Shown here piece by piece: positions 50,754-59,091 of a stretch of 64,000 nucleotides of DNA. A model generated the notes under the pieces. It was not told the DNA's origin. It was given only the letters and a program-made list of their open reading frames with translations, and did no database searches. This stretch comes from Micromonospora humi (lineage in GTDB: Bacteria; Actinomycetota; Actinomycetes; Mycobacteriales; Micromonosporaceae). Numbering within the stretch: the stretch's first letter is position 1; each line of letters begins with the position of its first letter. Where the stretch lies: contig NZ_FMDM01000004.1 of assembly GCF_900090105.1 (NCBI RefSeq), positions 425,282 to 489,281 on the forward strand, in the 5' to 3' direction. Both the position numbers and the translations under genes were made by a program.

Positions 50754-51167
50754 ATGCGGGTGAGCCTGACCATGTCACTCCCCCGTCAGCCGTCGTCGGC
50801 GACCCGCGCCCGACACGCCCTCACCACCCTGCTGTGCCTGACCGACGCCGGCGAGGACACCCGCGCCAACCTGGCCGTGCTGATCAGCGAGGCGTGCTCC
50901 AACGCGGTGATCCACGCCGCTCCCGACACGACCGTCGACATCACCATCCGCATCGACGACCACGTCTGCGTGCTCGAGGTCGGCAACCGCGGCGTCACCC
51001 CGGACGATGACACCCTCGCCGCCGGTCTCCCCGCCCCGCTCACCGTCGGCGGCCGTGGACTGCCCCTGATCGCCGCGCTCGCCGACACGGCCACCTTCGT
51101 CGCCGGACCACCGGACCGGGTGCTGCTCCGTATCACCAAGCACCTGACCGAGGTACGCGACGCGTAG
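50754..51167 (+). CDS. RsbW-like HATPase (anti-sigma kinase)
   Basis: 137 residues from an ATG preceded by GGGGGAGG. HATPase_c_2 fold: NLAVLISEACSNAVIHA (N box with EACSNA), VCVLEVGNRGV (G1-like, with D/N shifted) and GGRGLPLIAALAD (G2). These small kinases phosphorylate a STAS antagonist and bind a sigma factor. No sigma factor adjoins, so the target is elsewhere or another partner is used. Confidence 0.9.
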   Translation: MRVSLTMSLPRQPSSATRARHALTTLLCLTDAGEDTRANLAVLISEACSNAVIHAAPDTTVDITIRIDDHVCVLEVGNRGVTPDDDTLAAGLPAPLTVGGRGLPLIAALADTATFVAGPPDRVLLRITKHLTEVRDA

Positions 51168-51230
51168 CCCTCCGGCCGGCCCGTGCCCGGGCCTGGCGAG
51201 GGCGTGCCGGTCCCGTGGGCGCGGCACACG

Positions 51231-51527
51231 CTACCGCTTCTCGTTCTGCCGAAGGGCTTCCTCGAGCTGGTCCTCCAGGATGATGATCCGGCAGGCGGCC
51301 TCCAGGGCGGTGCCCTGGTCGACCATCTCGCGGGCCCGGGCGGCCAGGCGGAGCTGGTAGCGGGAGTAGCGGCGGTGCCCGCCGCCGGAGCGGTGCGGGT
51401 CGATCAGCTTCGCCTCGTCCAGGCGGCGCAGGAAGTCAGGCGTGGTCCCGAGCATCTCCGCGGCCTGGCCGATGGTGTAGGCCGGGTAGCTCTCGTCGCC
51501 GAACATGTCATCGGGGTTCTGCCCCAT
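51231..51527 (-). CDS. MerR-type helix-turn-helix protein
   Basis: 98 residues. DNA-binding: YTIGQAAEMLGTTPDFLRRL, DEAKLIDPHRSGGGHRRYSR. These are the MerR helix-turn-helix and wing (GGHRRYS). The C-terminus is a single helix (LEAACRIIILEDQLEEALRQ) for dimerisation, with no effector domain, so it is of the short, BldC/HspR-like class. Its role with the neighbouring partner-switch genes is unproven. Confidence 0.88.
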   Translation of the reverse strand: MGQNPDDMFGDESYPAYTIGQAAEMLGTTPDFLRRLDEAKLIDPHRSGGGHRRYSRYQLRLAARAREMVDQGTALEAACRIIILEDQLEEALRQNEKR

Positions 51528-51543
51528 GCCACCTCCACGTCGA

Positions 51544-51571
51544 GGGCCCCGGCGCTCGCGCGCCGGGGCCC
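51544..51571 (-). terminator. Perfect 12-bp hairpin after the 68-residue reading frame
   Basis: GGGCCCCGGCGC (51544-51555), TCGC loop, GCGCCGGGGCCC (51560-51571). It lies just after the stop (51576) of a leftward small gene and before the MerR gene. Confidence 0.8.
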
Positions 51572-51575
51572 AGGG

Positions 51576-51782
51576 TTAACGGGTCAGAACACCATCTGCC
51601 GACAGGAACGTCGGCTTGACGTATCCGCACCGGCCGTCGCTGACGGCTTCGGGTGCGGGGATCGCATATGCGTGACCGGAGACCACCTCTCGTTCGATGG
51701 AAACTGCGGTGTCCGCCCGGCCTGACATGACGGCCGACGGCGGGCGATCCAACGGTGTACGGCCCTCCCTTTCCTCTGTCAT
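51576..51782 (-). CDS. Small protein of unknown function
   Basis: 68 residues from the ATG at 51782 (MTEEREGRTPLDRPP), behind AGGGAAG. The C-terminus is EAVSDGRCGYVKPTFLSADG then VLTR. No membrane segment. The strong hairpin five bases after its stop supports a real transcript ending here. The YVKPTFL stretch recalls the YxxPxL pattern of RiPP leader peptides but no modification genes adjoin. An ATG nine codons upstream (51809) is possible. Unknown. Confidence 0.45.
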   Translation of the reverse strand: MTEEREGRTPLDRPPSAVMSGRADTAVSIEREVVSGHAYAIPAPEAVSDGRCGYVKPTFLSADGVLTR

Positions 51783-52083
51783 CTCTTCCCTGACACGTAC
51801 GGCGAACATCAGCTGGAGCCCCGAAAGAGCCTTGGCCCCACCTGCGTCTCGGCTCGTGTCCCGCCGAGTTACGTGCTCCTACTGCGCTCGGGAGGGAACG
51901 GTGAAGCCTGTTCCTTCCGTCGCCGCCCGTCGTGGCCTCACGGCCGGGCGGCCCGTCTGCGTCCTGACGGATCTTTCCTCTCGACTCAAGGAAGAGTATG
52001 CCAGCCTGATGAAGATGTCTAGTCGTTCCAACCTAGGTTTTCTAGCCGGTTGAACTGAGCACAGATCGTCCGTCGGCGCTCCG
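51783..52083. other. Gap without a recognisable gene
   Basis: About 300 bases between the small protein gene and the SigE partner gene, less GC-rich in places (around 52,000-52,050). Probably the promoter of the small gene and the 3' end of the SigE operon; no clear hexamers or hairpin. Confidence 0.4.
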
Positions 52084-53319
52084 TTACGGCCGCAGGGCGT
52101 CCTCGGCGGGAGTCCAGGTCGACTCGTTCTCGACGTCGGCGACCGTGATCCCCTTGGCGATCTTCTCCAGCTCGGCCCGCGACAGCGTGTTGTCGAAGCC
52201 GGTGGCGCCGACCTGGAGGACGACCTTGCCGTCGGCGCTCCAGACGTTGCAGAAGTCGCCGATCGGCACGCCGGCGTCCCGGGCGCGCTCGCGGGGCACC
52301 TTGTAGCACCTCGTCGTGCCCGGCTCCGGTGACTGGTTCGCACTGGTGCTCGGCGTGACGAAGATGTGGAACCCGTCCCTGATGACGCCCATGGTCGCGT
52401 CGTACGGCGCGGTCAGGCCCGAGGTGGGCAGGGCCGACCGGGTGTACGTCGCGCCGCCGTAGTCACCGGCCCGTGCCGCGGCAATGCCGCTGAGGCCGGG
52501 CATGGCGTGCGTGCCGGTCTGGAGCGGCACGAAGCCGTCCGGCACGAAGCCCACCGTGAACGGCACCAGCGCCGGCATCGGCCTGCTCGGCTTCAGGCCC
52601 TCGACAAGTCCACCCAGGTCCTCGAAGCTCGGCGTGGCCTCGTCGCTGGAGTACGAGGTGACCGCCGCCCAGGCGTTGGCGGCGTACTCCCAGGCGAACA
52701 GCTTGTTGCCCGGGTCCACCGGCTTGCCCGGGTCGAGGTCGACCGGCAGCGTCGCCCGTACCGCCTTGCGCCCGGCCACGGTGATGTGTTCGGCGCCGGA
52801 GATCCCGGCGGGGTCGAAGACGCCCGGCCGGTAGACGGTCAGGTACGCCCAGAGGGACGGCTTCCCACCGGCCTTCTTCCGCTCGAGGACGTTGCCCCGC
52901 GCCTCGGCCTCCTCCGCGGTTTCGGGCTTGTCGTTGGAGGTGTGGTTGTCGGAGTAGACGGACGCGATCTGGTAACCGGTGGACGCCGCGATCGGATCCT
53001 GCACGTGCAGCGTGCCGGCGTCGTACCCCTTGAAGGTGAAGGCGAACGGCGTGACGTCGGGCCACCCGTCGTCGACGGGCCGGGACGGCGCCGCGCCGGC
53101 CGGGGCCGGCGCGGCCGCGGTGTTCCGCCCGCTTACCAGGGTCGGCGCCAGGAGCGCGCCGGTGACCGCGACCGCGACGAGGCCGGCCGCGCCGGCCGAC
53201 GCGAACCCGGCGCGGCGGCGCCGCTCGGCCCGCCGGCCGGCCGCGACGATGTCGTCGGCGGTACGGGTGATCGGCGGCTCGTCGCCGGTCACGGCGTCCA
53301 CGAGATCACGCAACTGCAT
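52084..53319 (-). CDS. Membrane-anchored partner of a SigE-type sigma factor
   Basis: 411 residues from the ATG at 53319 (MQLRDLVDAVTGDEPPITRT). Cytoplasmic N-terminus with DDIVAAGRRAERRRR, one membrane helix near 45-65 (AGAAGLVAVAVTGALLAPTL), then a large extracytoplasmic domain (PFAFTFKGYDAGTLHVQDPI; TRCYKVPRERARDAGVP; LSRAELEKIAKGITVADVEN). Genes of this design follow SigE-family sigma genes in Micromonospora-type genomes and act as anti-sigma or sensor. It overlaps the sigma gene by 14 bases. Confidence 0.85.
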   Translation of the reverse strand: MQLRDLVDAVTGDEPPITRTADDIVAAGRRAERRRRAGFASAGAAGLVAVAVTGALLAPTLVSGRNTAAAPAPAGAAPSRPVDDGWPDVTPFAFTFKGYDAGTLHVQDPIAASTGYQIASVYSDNHTSNDKPETAEEAEARGNVLERKKAGGKPSLWAYLTVYRPGVFDPAGISGAEHITVAGRKAVRATLPVDLDPGKPVDPGNKLFAWEYAANAWAAVTSYSSDEATPSFEDLGGLVEGLKPSRPMPALVPFTVGFVPDGFVPLQTGTHAMPGLSGIAAARAGDYGGATYTRSALPTSGLTAPYDATMGVIRDGFHIFVTPSTSANQSPEPGTTRCYKVPRERARDAGVPIGDFCNVWSADGKVVLQVGATGFDNTLSRAELEKIAKGITVADVENESTWTPAEDALRP

Positions 53320-53839
53320 TGGTCCACTCCTCCATCGGCTTCCTGGTGAGATTGAGGTGTTCGCCGCCGAGCGACTCGCGCAGCTTCGCCAGGCCACGGG
53401 AGACCTGACTCTTGGCCGTGCCCACCGTGCAGTCGAGGACGCGCGCGGTGTCCTCCAGGCTCAGGTCCAGGTAGTGCCGCAGCACCACGGCGGCCCGCTG
53501 TCCGGCCGGCACGGCGTCGAGCGCCGCCCGCAGGCGCATCCGTTCGTCGGTCGCCCCGGCGGGGTCGCGGAACGCGACGTCGGGCATGGCGTCGCCGGCC
53601 GACCGTTCCCGCCGCCAGGGGCGACGGGTCTCGTCGACCGCGGCCCGGTAGACCATGGTCTTGACGTAGAGATCGGGACGGTCCAACTTCCGCCAGCGGG
53701 GATAGAGCTTGACCAGCGCGTTGGCCACGGCGTCCTCCGCCGCGTGCCAGTCGCCGCAGGTCATGTACGCCAGCTTCCGCAGCGACGCCATCTGTGACGT
53801 CACGAACTCGCGGAAGGCCTGCTCGTCTTCGGCTTTCAC
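53306..53839 (-). CDS. SigE-family ECF RNA polymerase sigma factor
   Basis: 177 residues from a GTG at 53839 preceded by GAGGAGG (a longer frame to 53896 lacks an RBS). Region 2: FREFVTSQMASLRKLAYMTC, GDWHAAEDAVANALVKLYPR, WRKLDRPDLYVKTMVYRAAV. Region 4: LRHYLDLSLEDTARVLDCTV, GTAKSQVSRGLAKLRE. A SigE (SigE-like ECF41-independent) group factor for envelope stress or metabolism. Partner gene follows with overlap. Confidence 0.93.
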   Translation of the reverse strand: MKAEDEQAFREFVTSQMASLRKLAYMTCGDWHAAEDAVANALVKLYPRWRKLDRPDLYVKTMVYRAAVDETRRPWRRERSAGDAMPDVAFRDPAGATDERMRLRAALDAVPAGQRAAVVLRHYLDLSLEDTARVLDCTVGTAKSQVSRGLAKLRESLGGEHLNLTRKPMEEWTNAVA

Positions 53840-53924
53840 GTCGACTGCCTCCTCGTGCCGGAGGTAGAACGGCGCCACGTGCCCGGAACGTTGCACCGAC
53901 CGGAGAAGTGGTGCGTGGCGCTCG

Positions 53925-54494
53925 TCAGCGGGTGGGGCGGCACCCGGCGAGCAGGCGGGCCACCATGTCCCGCGCGTGCGCGCGCTCGTAGCCCGGGCCG
54001 AGGATGCACAGGTTGCCCACCGCGCGCATCAGCGTGTACGCGGTCACCTCGGGGTCGATGTCGCCCGCCGCCACGCCGGCCTCGATCAGCGCTGCGCACG
54101 CGGGCACGAGCTCGTCGAGCATCAGCGTGTGCAGGGTGTGCAGGCTCGGGTCCTCGGACTGGAGGGCGACGCCCAGGCCGTGCTTGGTCACCAGGAACTC
54201 GACGAACGCGTCGATCCAGCGCGCCAGCGCCTCGCCGGGGGCGACGGGCTCCTGGCGCAGCGCGTCGGCCAGCGCGACGCACTCCTCGATCTGGTGGCGG
54301 TAGACGGCGGTGACCAGCTCGGCCCGGCTCGGGAAGTGCCGGTAGACCGTGCCCAGGCCCACGCCGGCGCGGCCGGCGATGTCCCGGATGGGCGCCTGGA
54401 CCCCCTGCTCCACGAACACGGCCGCCGCGGCGGCGAGCAGCGCCTCACGATTGCGCCGGACGCCTGCCTGGCGCGCGCCGATCGACTCCGTCAC
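53925..54494 (-). CDS. TetR-family transcriptional regulator
   Basis: 189 residues from a GTG at 54494. DNA-binding N-terminus: RNREALLAAAAAVFVEQGVQ, IRDIAGRAGVGLGTVYRHFP, SRAELVTAVYRHQ. The remainder is a ligand-binding helical core. It diverges from an alpha/beta hydrolase gene, with two palindromes in between, and most likely represses it and itself. Confidence 0.94.
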   Translation of the reverse strand: MTESIGARQAGVRRNREALLAAAAAVFVEQGVQAPIRDIAGRAGVGLGTVYRHFPSRAELVTAVYRHQIEECVALADALRQEPVAPGEALARWIDAFVEFLVTKHGLGVALQSEDPSLHTLHTLMLDELVPACAALIEAGVAAGDIDPEVTAYTLMRAVGNLCILGPGYERAHARDMVARLLAGCRPTR

Positions 54495-54511
54495 AGCGTC
54501 CTCCCTTGTTG

Positions 54512-54552
54512 GCGGAACACTGTTCCGCTAACGTTGGCGGAACAATGTTCCG
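54512..54552. promoter_or_regulatory. Twin TetR operators GCGGAACA-N-TGTTCCGC
   Basis: Site 1: GCGGAACA C TGTTCCGC (54512-54528), perfect. Site 2: CGGAACA A TGTTCCG (54538-54552), perfect. Centres are 25 bp apart, between divergent tetR and hydrolase genes. Confidence 0.88.
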
Positions 54553-54583
54553 TTCGAGTATGACAGAAGAGGCAGGCGTCACC

Positions 54584-55501
54584 ATGCGTACCGACCACCC
54601 CGTACCGCCGATCGTCGCGGTCAAGCCCCTCCCGGTACCCACCACCGCACGCGACCCCGGCCTGTCGGTCAAGGTCACCGCCCCGGCGTCCGGCGACCGT
54701 CTCCCCGTGATCGTCTTCTCGCACGGCAACGCCTGGTCGATGGACGGCTACGAACCGCTCGTCGACCGGTGGGCGGCCGCCGGATTCGTCGTCGTCCAGC
54801 CGAGCCACCTCGACTCCCGCCGCCACGGCATCGGGTTCGACGACCCGAGGTTCGGCAGCATCTGGCGGGTCCGGATCGCCGACCTGCACGCCGTCCTCGA
54901 CCACCTCGACGAGATCATGGACCGGGCCCGCACCGCCGGACTGCACGCGACCGTCGACCACGACCGGATCGCCGCCGTCGGGCACTCCTGGGGCGGCCAG
55001 ACCGTCGGCGCCCTTCTCGGTGCCCGTGTCCTCGACGCCGCCGGCACCCCGGGCGAGGACTTCTCCCGCCCCGCCGTCCGGGCCGGCGCACTCCTCGCGG
55101 CGACCGGCACCGGCGACTCGCTCACCCCGTTCGCCGTCGAGCACCTGCCGTTCATGCGGCCGGACTACTCCACCATGGCCGCACCGGCGCTCGTGGTCGC
55201 CGGCGACCGGGACCAGTCGGCGATGTCCACCCGGGGACCTGACTGGTTCACCGACGCCTACCACCTCAGCCCCGCGCCCAAGAGCCTGCTCACCATCGCC
55301 GACGGGCAGCACACCCTCGGCGGCGTCGCCGGCGAGCGGGTCGCCGAGACCACCGACGAGGACCCGGCCCGCGTCGCCCTCGTCGCGGACGCGGTGGCCG
55401 GCTACCTCCGGGACGCCCTCAAGCTCGACGGCACGGCCTGGGCGGCCCTCGGCGAACGCGCCGCGACCGGCGACGGCGGTTACCGCGTCGCGCAGCGGTA
55501 G
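54584..55501 (+). CDS. Alpha/beta hydrolase (PAF-acetylhydrolase/dienelactone-like)
   Basis: 305 residues from the ATG at 54584, with AGAGG upstream; an in-frame ATG at 54560 is an alternative. Oxyanion region VIVFSHGNAWSMDGYEPLVD, nucleophile elbow GHSWGG near residue 130 (Ser), acid in VVAGDRDQSAMS, His in IADGQHTLGGVAGERV. No signal peptide. An esterase or lipase-like enzyme of unknown substrate, controlled by the divergent TetR gene. Confidence 0.9.
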   Translation: MRTDHPVPPIVAVKPLPVPTTARDPGLSVKVTAPASGDRLPVIVFSHGNAWSMDGYEPLVDRWAAAGFVVVQPSHLDSRRHGIGFDDPRFGSIWRVRIADLHAVLDHLDEIMDRARTAGLHATVDHDRIAAVGHSWGGQTVGALLGARVLDAAGTPGEDFSRPAVRAGALLAATGTGDSLTPFAVEHLPFMRPDYSTMAAPALVVAGDRDQSAMSTRGPDWFTDAYHLSPAPKSLLTIADGQHTLGGVAGERVAETTDEDPARVALVADAVAGYLRDALKLDGTAWAALGERAATGDGGYRVAQR

Positions 55502-55517
55502 GCAGGCGACCCGACGG

Positions 55518-56120
55518 TCACGCCTCGAACACCTCGGCCGGGCTCCTGCGGGCCGGGCCGACGATCGAGTAGGCGACCAGCCCACCGAGGGCGAGCGCCG
55601 CCGCCGCCAGCGCGGCGGCCTCGCTCTCGGGCGGCTGGCCCTGCCATGTCGCGGTCGCCCCGCCGGCGCCCGCCTGCGGATACAGGGCCGCGACCGTGGT
55701 CCAGCCCAGCGGCAGGAACCACGAGCGGGCGGCACCGAGCACCGTCGCGCACAGGGCGGTGAGCCCGAGCAGGCCGGCGGCGTCGCGGACCACCAGCGCC
55801 GCCGGCCCGAACCGGGCTCCGGTGGGCCACGTGGCCGCCAGGGCCAGCAGGACGACCAGCAGGCCGGCGAGCAGGTGCGCCCCACGCCACCAGGGCCAGC
55901 GCCGCGACGCGGTCCGGTCCAGGCTCTCGTCCGGGCCGGCGAGGGTGGGTGCGAGCACCACGACCATCAGCAGCACGGTCATGACGACCACCATCACGGT
56001 GGCGTCCCGCTCCTCGGCGAAGGCCAGCCACGACGCCCAGACCACCGCCGCGCCGCCGACGGCCGCGGCCAGGGCCAGGGGTACGCGACGCGCGCGCAGA
56101 TGGAGCAGCGTCCCGGTCAC
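55518..56120 (-). CDS. Membrane protein, last component of an ABC cluster
   Basis: 200 residues from a GTG at 56120 overlapping the previous stop (GTGA). Six hydrophobic stretches (VPLALAAAVGGAAVVWASWL; VMVVVMTVLLMVVVLAPTLA; HLLAGLLVVLLALAATWPT and others), Ala/Leu-rich. No family recognised; likely a second permease subunit of the ABC-2-type exporter encoded upstream. Confidence 0.72.
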   Translation of the reverse strand: MTGTLLHLRARRVPLALAAAVGGAAVVWASWLAFAEERDATVMVVVMTVLLMVVVLAPTLAGPDESLDRTASRRWPWWRGAHLLAGLLVVLLALAATWPTGARFGPAALVVRDAAGLLGLTALCATVLGAARSWFLPLGWTTVAALYPQAGAGGATATWQGQPPESEAAALAAAALALGGLVAYSIVGPARRSPAEVFEA

Positions 56121-57454
56121 CTGGCGCTCCCGGACAGCAAGCCGGCCGGGTCCTGGCAGGCCAGCAGCGCGTTGCGGACGGCCGTGACCCGGGCCAGCGC
56201 CTCGTCGTCCGGCAGCTCGCGCAGCCCTCGCCAGAGCGCGACCGCTTCGGCGTTGATCCCGGGATCCTCCTCGATCATGCCGGGCACCACCCCCACGTCC
56301 GACCGTGGCTCGCGCCCCAGGAGCCAGGAGGCCGCCGCGCGCTCGACCACGTCGTCGCGGTTCTCGCAGGTCCCGTCGTAGGCGACCCCCAGTCCTCCGA
56401 CGACCGCGCGGACCACGGAGTCCGGGCGCGCGAGCTCGCCGCGTCCGTCGATCCGGACCTCGATCGTGACGACGCCGTCCCGGGGAACCGACCGGACCTC
56501 CTCGAAGCTGATCGTGCGGGTGTCCTCCTGCACGGCGGTCGGCGCGTCCGGCAGCTTCGCCAGCACCGCCAGCCCGTCCCGAGCCAGCGGGGTCAGCGTG
56601 TCGAGCACGTTGGCGTGGACTCGGCTGACGCAGACCGTCGGGGTGTCCTCGGTGCACACCAGTTCCCGCGCGACCGGGTCGACCGGCCAGGTGACCACGT
56701 CCGGGTCGCGCGGCACGATCGCGGTCGCCGCCAGCAGCCCGAGCGCGACCGGCGCCACCGCCGCCGCCCGGGTCCGCCAGCCGCCGGCGACGAACAGCAT
56801 CAGGCCGGCGACGGCGAGCGCGACCAACCAGATCGCGAGCGCGGCGCTGACCCGGTCGTCGACCGTCTGGTAGTCGTGGAACGAGCTCGACCCGTGGACC
56901 GGGGAGATCGCCGCGGCCAGCCAGTCCGCCGGCCCGACGGCGCTGAAGAAGATCAGGGGTACGCCGGCCGCTCCCAGCGCCGGGGCGGTCACCAGGGCCG
57001 GCAGCATCCGCCCGATCCCCAGGCCCAGCCAGGCCGCGGCGACCAGGGACAGCACGCCCACACCGGTGACCACGGCGAAGGTCGCCAGGGGACGGTACGG
57101 AACGGCGGTGCCGATCCGGGCGAGTCCCGCCGCGGTCACCAGCAGGTAGGCGAGGGCGAGGGCCAGGGCCATCGCGCCGAGCACCGGCAGCATCCGGGCG
57201 GCCCGGGGCCGGGCGGTGCTGGCGAACAGCTCGCCGACCTTCGCCCGGTGCTCCCGACGGCCCTGCCAGGCCCCGGCGGCGAGGGCCAGCGGCCACATCA
57301 GGAGCAGATACTCCCGGGTGGTCAGGGCCAGCGACATCCAGCCGCCCGACCACCGCCCGGTGGCCACGTAGAGCGCACCGAGCCCGACCACCACCGTGAG
57401 CAGCGCGGCGCCGAGCGCGGCGGAGCGGCGCAGTTCCAGTCGGAGGACGCTCAC
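56117..57454 (-). CDS. ABC-2-type transporter permease-like membrane protein
   Basis: 445 residues from a GTG at 57454 (VSVLRLELRRSAALGAALLT). Six membrane segments in the first 270 residues, starting like ABC-2 permeases, then a soluble C-terminal domain of about 170 residues (VCTEDTPTVCVSRVHANVLD; VPRDGVVTIEVRIDGRGELA) with paired Cys. Overlaps the ATPase stop by four bases. Substrate unknown. Confidence 0.8.
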   Translation of the reverse strand: MSVLRLELRRSAALGAALLTVVVGLGALYVATGRWSGGWMSLALTTREYLLLMWPLALAAGAWQGRREHRAKVGELFASTARPRAARMLPVLGAMALALALAYLLVTAAGLARIGTAVPYRPLATFAVVTGVGVLSLVAAAWLGLGIGRMLPALVTAPALGAAGVPLIFFSAVGPADWLAAAISPVHGSSSFHDYQTVDDRVSAALAIWLVALAVAGLMLFVAGGWRTRAAAVAPVALGLLAATAIVPRDPDVVTWPVDPVARELVCTEDTPTVCVSRVHANVLDTLTPLARDGLAVLAKLPDAPTAVQEDTRTISFEEVRSVPRDGVVTIEVRIDGRGELARPDSVVRAVVGGLGVAYDGTCENRDDVVERAAASWLLGREPRSDVGVVPGMIEEDPGINAEAVALWRGLRELPDDEALARVTAVRNALLACQDPAGLLSGSAR

Positions 57455-58257
57455 CGGCCGGCCTCCACGCGGTGCCGGCGCAGGAGCGCGGAGTAGCCCC
57501 GCTCGGCCGGGCTGTCCCCGGCGTGGCCCTGGCCGCCCTGTGCGCACAACGCCTCGGGCGTGCCCTGCCACACCAGGCGACCGTCGTTGACCAGGACGAC
57601 GTCGGTGCAGGCCGCCGCCACGTCCTCGACCAGGTGGGTGGAGACCAGGACGCAGCTGTCGGTGCCGAGGTCACGCAGCAGCTCGCGGAAGTCGAGGCGT
57701 TGCTCCGGGTCGAGACCGACGGTCGGCTCGTCGAGCAGCAGGAGCCGGGGATCGTTGACGATGGCCTGCGCGATGCCGGCCCGGCGCAGCATGCCGCCGG
57801 AGAGCGTCTTCAGCCGGGCGTCCGCCTTGGCGGTCAGCCCGACCCGGTCGACGGCCCGCTGCACCGCCGCCGGGATGTCGGCCTTCGGCATCTCCTTGAG
57901 CCAGGCCAGGTAGCCGACGAACTCGCGGACGGTGAACCGCGGGTAGTAGCCGAACTGCTGCGGCAGGTAACCCAGGGTGCGGCGGACCGCCCGCAGGTCG
58001 GCGCGACCGTCGACCGGCCGCCCGAGCAGCGTCAGCCGACCGCCCGCCGGGCTCAGGACGGTCGCCAGGGCGCGCATCAGCGTGGTCTTGCCGGCGCCGT
58101 TCGGCCCGAGCAGCCCGTGCACGCCGGTGGGCAGAGCCAGATCGAGGCCGTCGACGGCCAGGTGTCGACCGGCCCGGACCCGTAGGCCCTCCGCGTGGAC
58201 GGCCCAGGGGTGGGTGGTCACGGTCGTCTCGACCGCGCTCACGGCACGCATCGGCAT
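57451..58257 (-). CDS. ABC transporter ATP-binding protein (DrrA/CcmA type)
   Basis: 268 residues. Walker A LLGPNGAGKTTLMRAL, Q-loop LGYLPQQFGYYPRFTVREFV, signature LSGGMLRRAGIAQAI, Walker B LLLLDEPTVGLDPEQR, switch STHLVED. First gene of an ABC operon with the two membrane proteins. It follows the anti-sigma/sigma genes with 30 bases between, so the sigma factor may drive it. Confidence 0.93.
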   Translation of the reverse strand: MPMRAVSAVETTVTTHPWAVHAEGLRVRAGRHLAVDGLDLALPTGVHGLLGPNGAGKTTLMRALATVLSPAGGRLTLLGRPVDGRADLRAVRRTLGYLPQQFGYYPRFTVREFVGYLAWLKEMPKADIPAAVQRAVDRVGLTAKADARLKTLSGGMLRRAGIAQAIVNDPRLLLLDEPTVGLDPEQRLDFRELLRDLGTDSCVLVSTHLVEDVAAACTDVVLVNDGRLVWQGTPEALCAQGGQGHAGDSPAERGYSALLRRHRVEAGR

Positions 58258-58287
58258 GGTCTCCTTCCGGGATCGTGATCTCGGTGG

Positions 58288-59091
58288 TCAGTCGTGCTGG
58301 GCGAGTCGCCGGAACCCGTCGGCCCGGAGCAAGGCGGCCACGGTCAGCAGCGCGGTGGCCAACGCCCAACCGGGTGCGCTCTCCGCCGCCAGCACCACCG
58401 GCAGCCGGGCGGCGGCGAGGCTGGGCGCGATCACCACGAGCGTCCAGGCGGTGATCAGGCCGATCGCGGCCCGGCGTACCCCGACGAGGGTGCCCAGCAG
58501 CAGCGCGGCGACGGCGAACGCGAGGCAGGGCAGCAGCATCAGGGCCAGCGACACGCCCGCGCCGGCCCCGGCCAGCGCGAGCGCGGGCACGACGACGGCC
58601 AGCACCGCGGCCGTACGCCGCAGCAGCATCGTCAGGCCCGCGGCCGGTGTGGCGGCGACCAGTTCCCAGGCCGGATCGGCGCGGCGGTGCCAGGCGACCG
58701 CCACACCGGGCAGCGGGGCCAGCGGCGCGACCAGCAGCACCAGTGCGGGCATCCCGGTCCACAGCACGCCGAGCAGCGCGGCACAGGCCAGCGCCACGGC
58801 GGTCATCGCGAGCCACGGCAGCAGGGTGCCGACGAACCAGCGGTGACGCAGCACCGACCAGGACCGGCTCCGGGCGGCGGGCGCGGGCGTCGCCGCGAGT
58901 TCCCGGTCCAGGGCCGCGGCGACCCGCTCGATCACGGCCCTGGTGTCCGGGGTGGTGCTGCCGGCCAGCCGGGCCCGGCAGTCGGCGCAGTCCTCGAGGT
59001 GCACCTCGATGGCCCAGACGGCGGGCTCGTCGAGGCCGGGGTCCCCGGCGGCGTAGCGCTCGATCTGGGTGAGGCTGGGATGGGTGCTCAC
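58288..59091 (-). CDS. Zinc-finger anti-sigma factor-like membrane protein
   Basis: 267 residues from a GTG at 59091 overlapping the sigma stop (GTGA). N-terminal zf-HC2 motif: RYAAGDP, then HLEDCADCRARL (HxxxCxxC). About six membrane helices follow (GTLLPWLAMTAVALACAALL; ALVLLVAPLAPLPGVAVAW; LALMLLPCLAFAVAALLLGT). Binds and holds the ECF sigma factor encoded upstream, presumably releasing it on a membrane signal. Confidence 0.85.
   Translation of the reverse strand: MSTHPSLTQIERYAAGDPGLDEPAVWAIEVHLEDCADCRARLAGSTTPDTRAVIERVAAALDRELAATPAPAARSRSWSVLRHRWFVGTLLPWLAMTAVALACAALLGVLWTGMPALVLLVAPLAPLPGVAVAWHRRADPAWELVAATPAAGLTMLLRRTAAVLAVVVPALALAGAGAGVSLALMLLPCLAFAVAALLLGTLVGVRRAAIGLITAWTLVVIAPSLAAARLPVVLAAESAPGWALATALLTVAALLRADGFRRLAQHD

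Noticed and set aside
51697..52053. 118-codon plus-strand frame
   Set aside because: Ser/Arg-rich, antisense to the small leftward gene and without an RBS; looks non-coding.
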